Origin: JBDRFZ01 sp043818395
GTDB taxonomy: Bacteria > Patescibacteriota > Patescibacteriia > 2-12-FULL-60-25
NCBI GenBank assembly: GCA_043818395.1
Contig: JBDRFZ010000030.1
Location: 1-64,000 of the forward strand
Length of the DNA stretch: 64,000 bases
Direction: 5' to 3'
Shown: one piece after another, positions 25,787 through 33,812 of the stretch
Layout of the letters: each line of letters begins with the position of its first letter
Position numbering within the stretch: the stretch's first letter is position 1
Translations under genes and position numbers: made by a program
The notes under the pieces: generated by a model
What the model was told of the DNA's origin: nothing
Database searches by the model: none
The model's input: only the letters and a program-made list of their open reading frames with translations

Positions 25787-28390
25787 ATGGATAAGAGGAA
25801 ACACGGGAGATATCGTTTCTTCCGGCCGGCCATAGGGGCTATGCTGGTATTTTTGGCCTTGGCCTACGCGCGTCCTGCTTCGGCGGAGTATCCCGTGCCT
25901 TTAGAGGGGCGGGACTTCTTCATGAAGAAGGGGCCTAAATCCACCTCTCTCTATGTAGAGATCGGGATGAGGTGGATGTGGTCCCCGAATTTCGCACTTG
26001 TCATAAGCAAAAAGATCGGGAAACCGGTCACGACTTATGACATTCGGCGCGACAACCCCGAGAAGACCATCGCCTTGTGCCAGAAGCCCGGGGACGGATT
26101 CTATCTTGGTACAAGCAAAAATCATACCAGCAGATCCTCGGATGCTGTCTGGTCCGATTGCCCGGAAGATAAAAGGTATGTGTATCTTTTGCCCAAGATA
26201 GTGCTAGAGATAACAGGTTTCAAGCACGTGACCATCGAGACAAAGCTCGAGGTGGCCGAAGCACTCGAAAAATGTGCGGATGCCGCCTGCGTGCAGGAGG
26301 GTTTGAACAAGCTGGGCAACCAGCTCAAGCTCTCATCTGTATCGTCGGCCGCGTCAGCTTCTCCGGAGCCGGTAACGCCTTCGGCGTCGGATACGACGCC
26401 AAAGACTACCTCGATCACGCCGGCAAGCGTTCCATCAGCGAACGTTGCGGTTGATTCCGAAGCCGCGGGCAAGGAGGGGCAGGATGCCTCACAACCGATT
26501 CCAGCCGCCGCAGTTCAGACTCCGGCTCAGAAAGGCGTGGATTTTTCGGACTACAGGCTTTGGCTCTTTGGAGCGCTGACCATGGCCATCGGGCTAGTCG
26601 TCGGCAGGCGTCGCAAGAAGCCCGCCAAATCCGAGGCCAAAATTGCAACCGAGTCCGGGAGCAAGACTGCGACTAAGGGCACGGAAGATGGTTTTGATCC
26701 CACGAAGACGCTCGTGCAGACTCTTCTCAAGGAAGAGAATCGACAGGATAGCAAAAAGGCGTCAAAGCAGAAGGCAATACTCCTGAAGCAGCTTTTGCGA
26801 CTGGGTGTGAAGAGCGTGGATGAAAAGTCCTCGTTTCTTGCCCTGGTGGCGGCGTTGAGCGATCTTTCGGCTGTTTCGAAAAACACTGAGAAGCTTGCCA
26901 GGGAAGCTGGTGACCTTCGCGACCATCTGATTCGCCACGGTGCGAAGTCCGATGAGTCACTCGAGAGCATGTGGCTTTCCGCTACAGCGCAACACAAGGA
27001 CGAGACAGCACAAAAGGTTGTGGTCATCAAAGCGCAGCTGGTTCGTGAAAAGGAAGAGGCGGTCGAGCTTGTTCGTTCCGCCAATCCTGATCAGTCGGCG
27101 AAGATCTCCGAACTCGAAACGCAAATCCATGAGATCGAAGCCGAAAAGAACGATGCGCTTTCTGGTCTGCATGTACTGCTTCACGGTCTCTCCGATGATC
27201 CGGGAAATCCGGCTCTGTCTTCGGATAAACCGGCTGAGCTCGTGGAGGCCATCAGTGGCCTCATCGGGAGGCACGTAGCCGCGAAGGATGCGGAGATCGA
27301 AAAAATCCGCACCCCATTGGTCGAAGCGGCGCGAAGACCTTATATCTCGGTAGGACTTCAAGACACGGATGGCGAGCCCGTTTCGACCGTTGCCCTCGCG
27401 TTTCTTGTACTGAACAAGTACGAGGAAATCGCGGGTCAGGTTGTGCCGGACTTGTTGAGCTGGCTCGATGACCTATATCCGGAGGCGGATGAGCCGCCGC
27501 CGCAGATCTCTTCTGATCAACCGCGGGCGATCATCGAGGCCTTGAGATCCCGGGTATCCGGGAAGCTGGAAGCTCTGGAAGCTGAAATTGACGCTGTGAT
27601 AGAGAATGGAGCGGTTGAGTGTCGTGATCTTTACGACCAGCTCAACGTCCTTAATCTTCGCATGCGGGAGATCGAAGCTCGGTTCCAGGAGCTTGACCCG
27701 GAAAGCGCTACTGACAATCAGGAGCTCGCTGACTTGCTTAAAGAGCAGAGCGATATCAGGGCTGATGCAGAGCTTCTTCTGGACCGGTTTGAGGGTGTTC
27801 ACGAGCGCGTGGCTGGTTTCCGTGTCTTCGATACGGACTTACTACGGACCGCAATGGAACGGCTAACCAGGGACCTCGAAAAGTCTCACCAGAGCAGGAT
27901 CGCTGTTCTGGAAGGGCACATTGAGGATCTCGAGAGCCGCTTGCAACTCTCTGAAGAAGAGCAACAGGTTGCCCTAAGGGCTACGAACAAGAGTCCTCGA
28001 CCCACGTATGCGTGGGGCTCGAATTCGCAGCAAACTGTTCAGATTGAGCCGACCATGAGCGGTGCACTCGACGTTCTAAACCAGTTGCTCTGTAACGGAT
28101 CGTCTCTCACGCTTAAGGACTGGCCCACGCTCAGGGACTGGCTGGTGTTGCAGAGCACGCCGGTCAACATCGAGCCGGATGCGCTCCGAAACACGGAACT
28201 CGACAGAGATACAGTCGACAGTGCGCTTGGCAAGGTGACAAACCTGTCCAGGCTTCAGGGATGCCGTCTGGAAACTTTGCGTGAAACCATCGGAGCAATC
28301 ATTGGTAGCAAAGAGACGCTTCCCAAGTTTCGCGGCGGTACATTGAGGCCGCCCGCTTTCGTCCATATGACGGGTCTTTCTCCACGGTGA
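25787..28390 (+). CDS. Large membrane-anchored coiled-coil protein, 867 aa
   Basis: A signal-type hydrophobic stretch (about 15-34, ending ARPASA) is followed by an extracytoplasmic region (35-240) with Cys pairs and a Ser/Thr/Pro/Ala-rich linker, then one membrane helix (about 243-260, LWLFGALTMAIGLVVGRRRKK). A cytoplasmic part of about 600 residues follows, rich in Glu, Leu and Lys heptads. I recognise no family. The start at 25787 has GGAGGAAACC directly upstream. It may link the envelope to a cytoplasmic structure, which is speculation. Its codon use is GC-rich like the 4114 and 22774 genes. A tandem repeat begins within its last codons. Confidence 0.75.
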   Translation: MDKRKHGRYRFFRPAIGAMLVFLALAYARPASAEYPVPLEGRDFFMKKGPKSTSLYVEIGMRWMWSPNFALVISKKIGKPVTTYDIRRDNPEKTIALCQKPGDGFYLGTSKNHTSRSSDAVWSDCPEDKRYVYLLPKIVLEITGFKHVTIETKLEVAEALEKCADAACVQEGLNKLGNQLKLSSVSSAASASPEPVTPSASDTTPKTTSITPASVPSANVAVDSEAAGKEGQDASQPIPAAAVQTPAQKGVDFSDYRLWLFGALTMAIGLVVGRRRKKPAKSEAKIATESGSKTATKGTEDGFDPTKTLVQTLLKEENRQDSKKASKQKAILLKQLLRLGVKSVDEKSSFLALVAALSDLSAVSKNTEKLAREAGDLRDHLIRHGAKSDESLESMWLSATAQHKDETAQKVVVIKAQLVREKEEAVELVRSANPDQSAKISELETQIHEIEAEKNDALSGLHVLLHGLSDDPGNPALSSDKPAELVEAISGLIGRHVAAKDAEIEKIRTPLVEAARRPYISVGLQDTDGEPVSTVALAFLVLNKYEEIAGQVVPDLLSWLDDLYPEADEPPPQISSDQPRAIIEALRSRVSGKLEALEAEIDAVIENGAVECRDLYDQLNVLNLRMREIEARFQELDPESATDNQELADLLKEQSDIRADAELLLDRFEGVHERVAGFRVFDTDLLRTAMERLTRDLEKSHQSRIAVLEGHIEDLESRLQLSEEEQQVALRATNKSPRPTYAWGSNSQQTVQIEPTMSGALDVLNQLLCNGSSLTLKDWPTLRDWLVLQSTPVNIEPDALRNTELDRDTVDSALGKVTNLSRLQGCRLETLRETIGAIIGSKETLPKFRGGTLRPPAFVHMTGLSPR

Positions 28391-28431
28391 CAATCTCTTC
28401 CACGGTGACAAACCGCCTTCCACGGTGACAA
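28380..28431 (+). repeat. Triple direct repeat TCCACGGTGACAA
   Basis: Three copies of a 13-14 bp unit start at about 28380, 28398 and 28418. The first copy contains the TGA stop codon of the preceding gene. Confidence 0.85.
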
Positions 28432-28464
28432 TCTTTCTTAACTGCCGGAATCTTCCGGCTTCGC

Positions 28465-28495
28465 AAGGCGCCCCAGCTAGCTCGGGCGCCTTTTG
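28465..28495 (+). terminator. Intrinsic terminator
   Basis: AAGGCGCC pairs with GGCGCCTT around a loop of about 12 nt, followed by TTTTGCTTTT. A smaller GCCGGA/TCCGGC hairpin lies just upstream at 28444-28459. Confidence 0.85.
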
Positions 28496-28589
28496 CTTTT
28501 ATTTATTCCAGATGGGCTTTAAATCTTGACTGGCTGGCAAAAAAGGAGTAAGGTTTTTTTACTTAAAATATTAATTTCACGCTTGTCCG

Positions 28590-28672
28590 CACCCCCTTTC
28601 GCTAAAGCTTCGGGAGGTGGTTCATCCGATTGATGCAAAGCGCATCTTCGGGGGATCCGATCGTGAAAAGTT
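28590..28672 (+). promoter_or_regulatory. rpsF leader, possible S6:S18 autoregulatory RNA
   Basis: The leader folds into a CACC..CC / GG..GGTG hairpin and a second stem (GATGC / GCATC) preceded by an unpaired CCGA. A CCG bulge next to a hairpin is the known binding feature of the S6:S18 leader. The match was judged by eye only. Confidence 0.35.
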
Positions 28673-29239
28673 ATGACAAAACAGTACGAACTGCTTTATA
28701 TAATTCCCGCGACTTTTACCGATGATGACGTGGGAGGTATCGAATCGAATGTCAAAGCGCTTCTCGAAAAATACGGCGCTACTATCGATTCGACCGAAAG
28801 ACTGGGGAAGTTTAAATTTGCCTACCCTATAAAAAAAGTACGGCACGGGCACTATATTCAGGTGCGTTTTACGGCAGACGGCGACTCTTTAGCCAAGATA
28901 GATGAAGCTCTGCGTATATCGCCGGAAGTTTTACGTCAATTGATTTTACGCGCCGATGAAGTCGGAAGCGAAAAATATGAGCTCATCCAGTTCACGGAAG
29001 TGAATTTGGATAATAAAGAGTCCGATGACAGGCCCAGACGCCGTCGCGAAGACAGCGGAGATGCATCGTCGGAATCAAAAGACGATCGCAAGGCCGAAAT
29101 ATCATCCGGCGTAGCCGTGCTCGAAGGTGAAAAAAAAGATGACGCGTCTAAAGATGAAGCGCCTGCGGTTAAAATTTCAGCCGAGGAATTGGATAAAAAA
29201 ATTGACTCAGCTTTAAAAGATAACGCAGAAAAAATATGA
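28673..29239 (+). CDS. rpsF: Ribosomal protein bS6 with long acidic tail
   Basis: The protein is 188 residues. The first 95 form the ferredoxin-like S6 fold (YELLYIIPATFTDDDV, TERLGKFKFAYPIKKVRHGHYIQVRF, LRISPEVLRQLILR). A charged C-terminal extension of about 90 residues, rich in Asp, Glu, Lys and Ser, follows and is longer than in typical S6. It is part of the small ribosomal subunit, where it pairs with bS18. The stop overlaps the ssb start by 4 bp. Confidence 0.95.
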   Translation: MTKQYELLYIIPATFTDDDVGGIESNVKALLEKYGATIDSTERLGKFKFAYPIKKVRHGHYIQVRFTADGDSLAKIDEALRISPEVLRQLILRADEVGSEKYELIQFTEVNLDNKESDDRPRRRREDSGDASSESKDDRKAEISSGVAVLEGEKKDDASKDEAPAVKISAEELDKKIDSALKDNAEKI

Positions 29240-29676
29240 ATTTAAATCGCGCCATGATTATCGGTAATCTGACCCGGGATCCGGAGATGCGGACAACCAC
29301 GAACGGCCAAAATGTCTGCTCGTTTTCCGTCGCTACTTCGTCACAATGGGTAAATGCACAGGGAGTCAAACAGGAACGTACCGAGTATCATCCTATTGTT
29401 GCCTGGGGTAAGTTGGCGGAAATCTGTTCGCAGTATTTAGCCAAAGGCCGAAAAGTTTATATCGAAGGAAGGCTACAGACGCGTGAATGGGAGGGACAGG
29501 ATGGCAACAAGCGCCAGCGCACCGAAATCGTAGCTGAAAATATGATCATGTTGGATCGCGCGCCGGCGGCCGGCTTGCAATCCGGCACGATCGGTTCCCA
29601 GGTATCGGCGACAGAACCTACGATAGAAAAAGTACCGGCTGAAACAGAGATAAAGCTTGAAGACATTCCTTTTTAA
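29236..29676 (+). CDS. ssb: Single-stranded DNA-binding protein
   Basis: The protein is 146 residues. The OB-fold (about 1-105) starts MNLNRAMIIGNLTRDPEMR and includes FSVATSSQW, YHPIVAWGKLAEIC and a YIEGRLQTREW strand. The acidic C-terminal tip ends EDIPF, the partner-binding tail. It protects single-stranded DNA in replication and repair. It lies between rpsF and rpsR, the common bacterial order, with an ATGA overlap to rpsF. Confidence 0.96.
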   Translation: MNLNRAMIIGNLTRDPEMRTTTNGQNVCSFSVATSSQWVNAQGVKQERTEYHPIVAWGKLAEICSQYLAKGRKVYIEGRLQTREWEGQDGNKRQRTEIVAENMIMLDRAPAAGLQSGTIGSQVSATEPTIEKVPAETEIKLEDIPF

Positions 29677-29705
29677 TCCAATAGTTGAAAGCAAAGATAT
29701 TAAAT

Positions 29706-29927
29706 ATGCACCACAAGAAAGTAATCGACAGACAGTGCGCTTTTTGCCGCGCTAATTTGGAAGCCGTAAATTATAAAGACACCAATACCTTGCGCCGGTA
29801 TCTTTCATCATTCGGTAAAATCGTTTCACGCAAGCGTTCCGGCGTATGTGTTTGGCATCAACGAAAACTATCCAGCGCGATAAAAAGGGCGAGATTCATG
29901 GCGCTTTTGCCGTACGTCGTCCAATAA
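29706..29927 (+). CDS. rpsR: Ribosomal protein bS18
   Basis: The protein is 73 residues from ATG 29706. It has the S18 core YKDTNTLRRYLSSFGKIVSRKRSGVCVWHQRKLSSAIKRARFMALLPYV and an N-terminal CAFC pair that could help bind zinc. It joins S6 on the 16S platform. It is the last gene of rpsF-ssb-rpsR and is followed by a terminator. Confidence 0.95.
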   Translation: MHHKKVIDRQCAFCRANLEAVNYKDTNTLRRYLSSFGKIVSRKRSGVCVWHQRKLSSAIKRARFMALLPYVVQ

Positions 29928-29932
29928 AAAAT

Positions 29933-29966
29933 AAAAAACGACCTGCTCTTGAGCGGGTCGTTTTTT
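29933..29966. terminator. Intrinsic terminator after rpsR
   Basis: AAACGACC pairs with GGGTCGTTT around an inner GCTC/GAGC stem, with A and T runs on both sides, so it may work on both strands. Confidence 0.88.
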
Positions 29967-30015
29967 ATTTGTATTCTTGCTTCGGTTGGCAGCGCGTGGT
30001 TCCATGGGAGAGAAA

Positions 30016-31038
30016 ATGAATATGGATTTGGAAAAAATTAAAACGCGATCAGTGATCGTTAAATTAATTCGCCGTTGGTTCGATGAGCGCGGATTTTTAG
30101 AAATGCATACGCCTCGCTTGGTCGGTTTGCCCGGTCAGGAACCGCATCTCGACCCGTTCTGGACAGAGGTTTTCACCCCGTCGCTCACCGCTCATCGTTC
30201 ATCGTTTCCCGCCGCCCTCATTACTTCCCCCGAATATATGATGAAGCGGCTGCTCGCCGAGGGTTTGGATAAAATTTATGACCTTGGTCCTTGTTTTCGC
30301 AACAACGAACCATGGGACGGTACACATGATCCGGAATTTTTAATGCTTGAATGGTATAGGTGCGAAGCAGGTCTCGAGGATTTGATGTGTGATACCGAAG
30401 AAATGATCCGTTTTGTTTTTCATGAGCTACGCGCTACGGGTTACACGCTACGCACTGAACCCTTCCGACGCTTGACCGTCGAAGAAGCCTGGCGCGAATA
30501 TTCGAGAATTGAGTTAGCTCCTTTACTTGAGAATCGTGAAGCTATGGCAAAGGTTGTTAAAGAACATAATCAAACTGTGTTGCCTGGTGATTCTTGGGAT
30601 GATTTGTTTTTTAAGATTTTTTTATCTGAAATTGAACCGTGTCTTGGGAAAAAAGTCCCTACGTTTCTTTATTGCTACCCTGCTAATATGGCTGCCTTGG
30701 CACGCAAATCGGTAGACGATCCGCGTTGGGCTGAAAGAGTTGAGCTTTATATTGGCGATTTTGAACTCGCGAACGGCTTTGCTGAATTGTCTGATTCGAT
30801 CGAACAACGCGCAAGATTCGAAGAAGAGCGCATTCTGCGTCATAAGCTTGGAAAGAAAATTTGGAATTTTGACGAACGCTTCCTCTCATCTCTTTCTAAA
30901 ATGGGCAACGCTGCGGGCATGGCTTTTGGAGTAGACCGCTTGGTCATGCTTTTAACCGGTGCGAAATCAATCAACGAAATATTGCCGGAGAGCGCTCGAG
31001 AGAGGTTTGAGGAACAGCTTCTTGACGGAAGGCTTTAA
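30016..31038 (+). CDS. epmA: EF-P lysine ligase EpmA/GenX (lysyl-tRNA synthetase-like)
   Basis: The protein is 340 residues and corresponds to the class II synthetase catalytic core of LysRS without the anticodon-binding domain. Class II motifs are visible: RRWFDERGFLEMHTPRL (motif 1), LGPCFRNNEPWDGTHDPEFLMLEWYR (motif 2) and GMAFGVDRLVMLL (motif 3). EpmA attaches (R)-beta-lysine to a conserved Lys of EF-P, and efp is the next gene. No epmB (lysine 2,3-aminomutase) is in the window. The start at 30016 follows GGGAGAG. A dispersed TCACCG/TCATCG-type repeat seems to be built into codons near 30172-30212. Confidence 0.9.
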   Translation: MNMDLEKIKTRSVIVKLIRRWFDERGFLEMHTPRLVGLPGQEPHLDPFWTEVFTPSLTAHRSSFPAALITSPEYMMKRLLAEGLDKIYDLGPCFRNNEPWDGTHDPEFLMLEWYRCEAGLEDLMCDTEEMIRFVFHELRATGYTLRTEPFRRLTVEEAWREYSRIELAPLLENREAMAKVVKEHNQTVLPGDSWDDLFFKIFLSEIEPCLGKKVPTFLYCYPANMAALARKSVDDPRWAERVELYIGDFELANGFAELSDSIEQRARFEEERILRHKLGKKIWNFDERFLSSLSKMGNAAGMAFGVDRLVMLLTGAKSINEILPESARERFEEQLLDGRL

Positions 31039-31114
31039 ATCGCTCAAACTCCGAATAAGTTGTAAAGCAAATAGAAAAGTTATTGCTTATTTTTTAAACT
31101 GATAACGTCCAATT

Positions 31115-31675
31115 ATGTCTTCTCCATCGGAAATCAAAAAAGGCTGTGTGATCCGCGACAATAATGAATTGTGGGTTGTGACCGAGTTCCAGCATATTAA
31201 TCCTGGCAAGGGCGCGGCTTTTGTGCGGACTCGAGTAAAAAATGCCAAAACCGGACGTTCATTGGAACGCACCTACAAAGTTTCTGAATCCGTGGATTTG
31301 GTTGATATGGAATATCGCAACATGCAATATTTGTATCATGATTCAACCGGTTATACTTTTATGGATAGTGCGAATTATGAGCAGGTGACTATGAGTGATG
31401 ATGATGTGGGAGATCAAGGAAAATATTTGAAAGAAAGTTTGGATGTTACACTTTCCATGTACGAAGGAAATCCGATCGCGCTTCAGATGCCGCGCAAGAT
31501 GAAATTTAAAATCATTGAAACCATGCCGGCCGTGAAAGGTGATACGGCTAGCGGCAATGTGACCAAGGAGGCTAAGGTCGATGCCGGCTCCACGGTCCGC
31601 GTACCGATTTTTATGAAGGAAGGCGAGGAAATCATCGTCAACACCGATACCGGAGAATACGTGGAAAGAGCGTAA
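31115..31675 (+). CDS. efp: Translation elongation factor P
   Basis: The protein is 186 residues with three beta-barrel domains: KOW-like N-terminal (IKKGCVIRDNNELWVVTEFQHINPGKGAAF), OB middle (about 70-130) and C-terminal OB (about 133-186, ending VNTDTGEYVERA). The loop PGKG carries the Lys that EpmA-type enzymes modify, which fits the upstream epmA. EF-P helps ribosomes through polyproline stretches; the window itself has such proteins. A terminator follows. Confidence 0.95.
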   Translation: MSSPSEIKKGCVIRDNNELWVVTEFQHINPGKGAAFVRTRVKNAKTGRSLERTYKVSESVDLVDMEYRNMQYLYHDSTGYTFMDSANYEQVTMSDDDVGDQGKYLKESLDVTLSMYEGNPIALQMPRKMKFKIIETMPAVKGDTASGNVTKEAKVDAGSTVRVPIFMKEGEEIIVNTDTGEYVERA

Positions 31676-31693
31676 GCCTGCAAAATGTAACAC

Positions 31694-31723
31694 AATCCCC
31701 GACCTGCCAAGGCCGGGGATTTT
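31694..31723 (+). terminator. Intrinsic terminator after efp
   Basis: AATCCCCG and CGGGGATT pair around an inner CCT/AGG stem, followed by TTTC. Confidence 0.85.
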
Positions 31724-31732
31724 CGTTGCTTA

Positions 31733-31785
31733 TCGTTCACCGTTTATAGCTCACCGTTCATCGTTCACTATTATCTCACGGTGCC
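31733..31785. repeat. Short TCACCGTT/TCATCGTT direct repeats
   Basis: Several 8-11 bp units (GTTCACCGTT, GCTCACCGTTCATCGTTCAC, CTCACGGT) are repeated in tandem between efp and the 3' end of the 31776 gene. Related units occur inside epmA near 30172-30212. Confidence 0.6.
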
Positions 31786-33167
31786 GCGTTCAGCGTATTT
31801 GATTTTTCATACTTGCCGCCCACGTAGGTGAAAGCGGTTAAGTCTGTGGGTTTTGAAATTTGCAGGGTAAGCGAACAATCCGCTTCGCATATGGCTAAAG
31901 CACTATCCTCGATCGTTGTACCTTCGACGAGTGAGGTTAATCCTATCATTTCACCAGTCGGTGGTTTAATCGAGATTTCAATCTGACTGGGTGTTGGTTT
32001 TGAGATTAGGGTGATTGTCGGTTTTGGTGTTTCACCGGTAGTCGTAATTTGAACCGGAACCGATTGATAGGTTTGTCCATTCGCATCTACTTGCGAGAAT
32101 AAATAAGTCTGCCTATAGAATGGAGTTTTGTCAGTGCAGGATGTTGATGCTCCGCAATCTTTCCAAAGCACCGGATATTTTTCACCTGGAATAAGTGCGT
32201 AAATTCTGTGGCTCGTGATCGTTTGGATCATTGAAGCATCGGAGGTCATTTGAACAGAACTGCCTGTCACGACAGATGACAGCGTTATTTGCATTTGCAC
32301 CAGATTCGAAGATTGCGAAACTGTAAGCAGCGGTCTGTTTTCAACCGGTACGTTTAGAACGTTTCCTTGATCATCCATTGCTTCGGCGTAAAATTTTCTT
32401 TGCTGTGGAGAATTTTGAACCATGAATTGATATTCGCATGTTATAGTGTTCAGACAGGTAGCAAGCGCCGTTGATGTATCTTCTGAATAAATGGTAATTT
32501 TTGTTATCGGCGAAACATTATCAGTAACGCTAGCATAGACGTAAACGGTTTGGTTCATCACGGCTTGGTTTGAACTTAAAGAAACGGAAATTTTAGGTAT
32601 GGCCGTAGTTTGGATTGGTTGAGGTAGTGATGATGGCGTAAAAGCAGCCGGCCGGATGTTATCACTCGGTTTTCCAGCTAAAGCCTTTTCTTCGTTTGCG
32701 TTGAATTGGTTAGCGGCTACTAAATCCGCGTCCACGATATAGTTCGTGAAAAATTCATCAGGGACATCCATTATTTTTTGATTCCATTTTTCTCCGTAAA
32801 ATGATTTCGCTAAATCCTCGTTCATTACCCAGTGTAGGACGCCGTATCGGGATATAGCATAAACTTTCGGGTCGGTCGTTATTTTTACGAGCGTTGAACC
32901 GGGACGATAAGTGATGTTGCCGGCCAAGGGGAGCGAGGCGAGTTCGGCATCGCTGATTTGTTTAACATCGGAAAAATTATCGTACCAGTTGAAAAATATT
33001 TTTTCGCTCGGGAAGGCGTAGCGTTTATCTGAATTGACGTAATAAACCGCCGAGCTTGAAGCGTTTTTTACGAGCGTATTGTCGAGGGTGTAAGCGTTAG
33101 TGGATAATGGCGCAATTCCGGCTAAGATGGAAAAGATTAGAGCTGAACAAATATTAAAATGTTTCAT
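31776..33167 (-). CDS. Secreted protein with N-terminal CPR-type domain and Ig-like repeats
   Basis: The protein is 463 residues with a signal peptide ending near LSTNAYT (residue about 26). The YRPG-type domain is at the N-terminus here (about 38-150: AVYYVNSDKRYAFPSEKIFFNWYDNFS, TYRPGSTLVKI, VYAIS, LHWVMNEDLAKSFYGEKWNQK, DVPDEFFTNY). Two or three Ig-like beta domains with paired Cys (about 190-440) follow. It is the third copy of this domain in the window. TATATT lies 9 nt before the ATG. The role is unknown; it is expected at the cell surface. Confidence 0.82.
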   Translation of the reverse strand: MKHFNICSALIFSILAGIAPLSTNAYTLDNTLVKNASSSAVYYVNSDKRYAFPSEKIFFNWYDNFSDVKQISDAELASLPLAGNITYRPGSTLVKITTDPKVYAISRYGVLHWVMNEDLAKSFYGEKWNQKIMDVPDEFFTNYIVDADLVAANQFNANEEKALAGKPSDNIRPAAFTPSSLPQPIQTTAIPKISVSLSSNQAVMNQTVYVYASVTDNVSPITKITIYSEDTSTALATCLNTITCEYQFMVQNSPQQRKFYAEAMDDQGNVLNVPVENRPLLTVSQSSNLVQMQITLSSVVTGSSVQMTSDASMIQTITSHRIYALIPGEKYPVLWKDCGASTSCTDKTPFYRQTYLFSQVDANGQTYQSVPVQITTTGETPKPTITLISKPTPSQIEISIKPPTGEMIGLTSLVEGTTIEDSALAICEADCSLTLQISKPTDLTAFTYVGGKYEKSNTLNAAP

Positions 33168-33227
33168 AGTTACTAAAATATACTCGTTTACCGTCTATAA
33201 GTGAAGTGCACTTCAGTAAAACACAAA

Positions 33228-33248
33228 GGCAGCCCAGAGAGGGCTGCC
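33228..33248 (-). terminator. Intrinsic terminator
   Basis: GGCAGCC (33228-33234) and GGGCTGCC (33241-33248) form a stem with a 6-nt loop. On the minus strand it is followed by TTTGTGTTTT, just beyond the 33260 gene. Confidence 0.8.
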
Positions 33249-33259
33249 AAGAACATGAT

Positions 33260-33715
33260 TCAAGAAACGTTCCGTTTCTTTTTTTGTTTTGTCGGCTTGA
33301 GATATCTTATGAAACTTCGTGATTTACCGTCGTCCAAAGAACGATTGCATTTTGTTTGCAGATAACCGACCCGCTTTAAACCCATGTCCAGTCCTCGTTC
33401 CATTAATTTTTGGATCAGGGACACGTCGATTTCATAGTCTGCGTACTGCGGGTCGATAAAAACATGTTCTATCAATCCGGTGCACCGCGTAAGTGTTTCG
33501 ACGATTGAAAGGCAGGCCAGACCCACGATCGGATGACGGCCGTTTACCGAGGCGTCTCGCGCGATGAGTACGCAATTACGGCGCGATACTCTTAAAAAAA
33601 AATCTAACGGGAATTGATTCACTGCTTCTTCGGAAGTAGAAATCATATTTATGATTTCCGCCACGTCTTCCGAGGTTATGACCCCTTCATCCCATAGAAA
33701 TGCGTATTCAATCAT
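33260..33715 (-). CDS. GNAT-like acetyltransferase, 151 aa
   Basis: A GNAT-fold core is suggested by IVGLACLSIVET (strand 4), a VFIDPQYADYEIDVSLIQKLMERGLDMGLKRVGY segment matching motif A with the acetyl-CoA loop, and a following strand YLQTKCN. The C-terminus is unusually basic. It has a strong Shine-Dalgarno (GGGGAGGCGG) and its own terminator, unlike leaderless neighbours. The substrate cannot be told. Confidence 0.65.
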   Translation of the reverse strand: MIEYAFLWDEGVITSEDVAEIINMISTSEEAVNQFPLDFFLRVSRRNCVLIARDASVNGRHPIVGLACLSIVETLTRCTGLIEHVFIDPQYADYEIDVSLIQKLMERGLDMGLKRVGYLQTKCNRSLDDGKSRSFIRYLKPTKQKKKRNVS

Positions 33716-33812
33716 GGCCGCCTCCCCATTTACCAGAAGTTTATTAGTTAAAGTTCTAATACAATAGAGCTCCCGTTGTTAAGAAAATACAAGCGCGTCA
33801 CTTGTTTTTATG

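Noticed and set aside
26551..27361. Long minus-strand ORFs under the 25787 gene
   Set aside because: Mirror frames of a GC-rich coiled-coil coding sequence without start signals.
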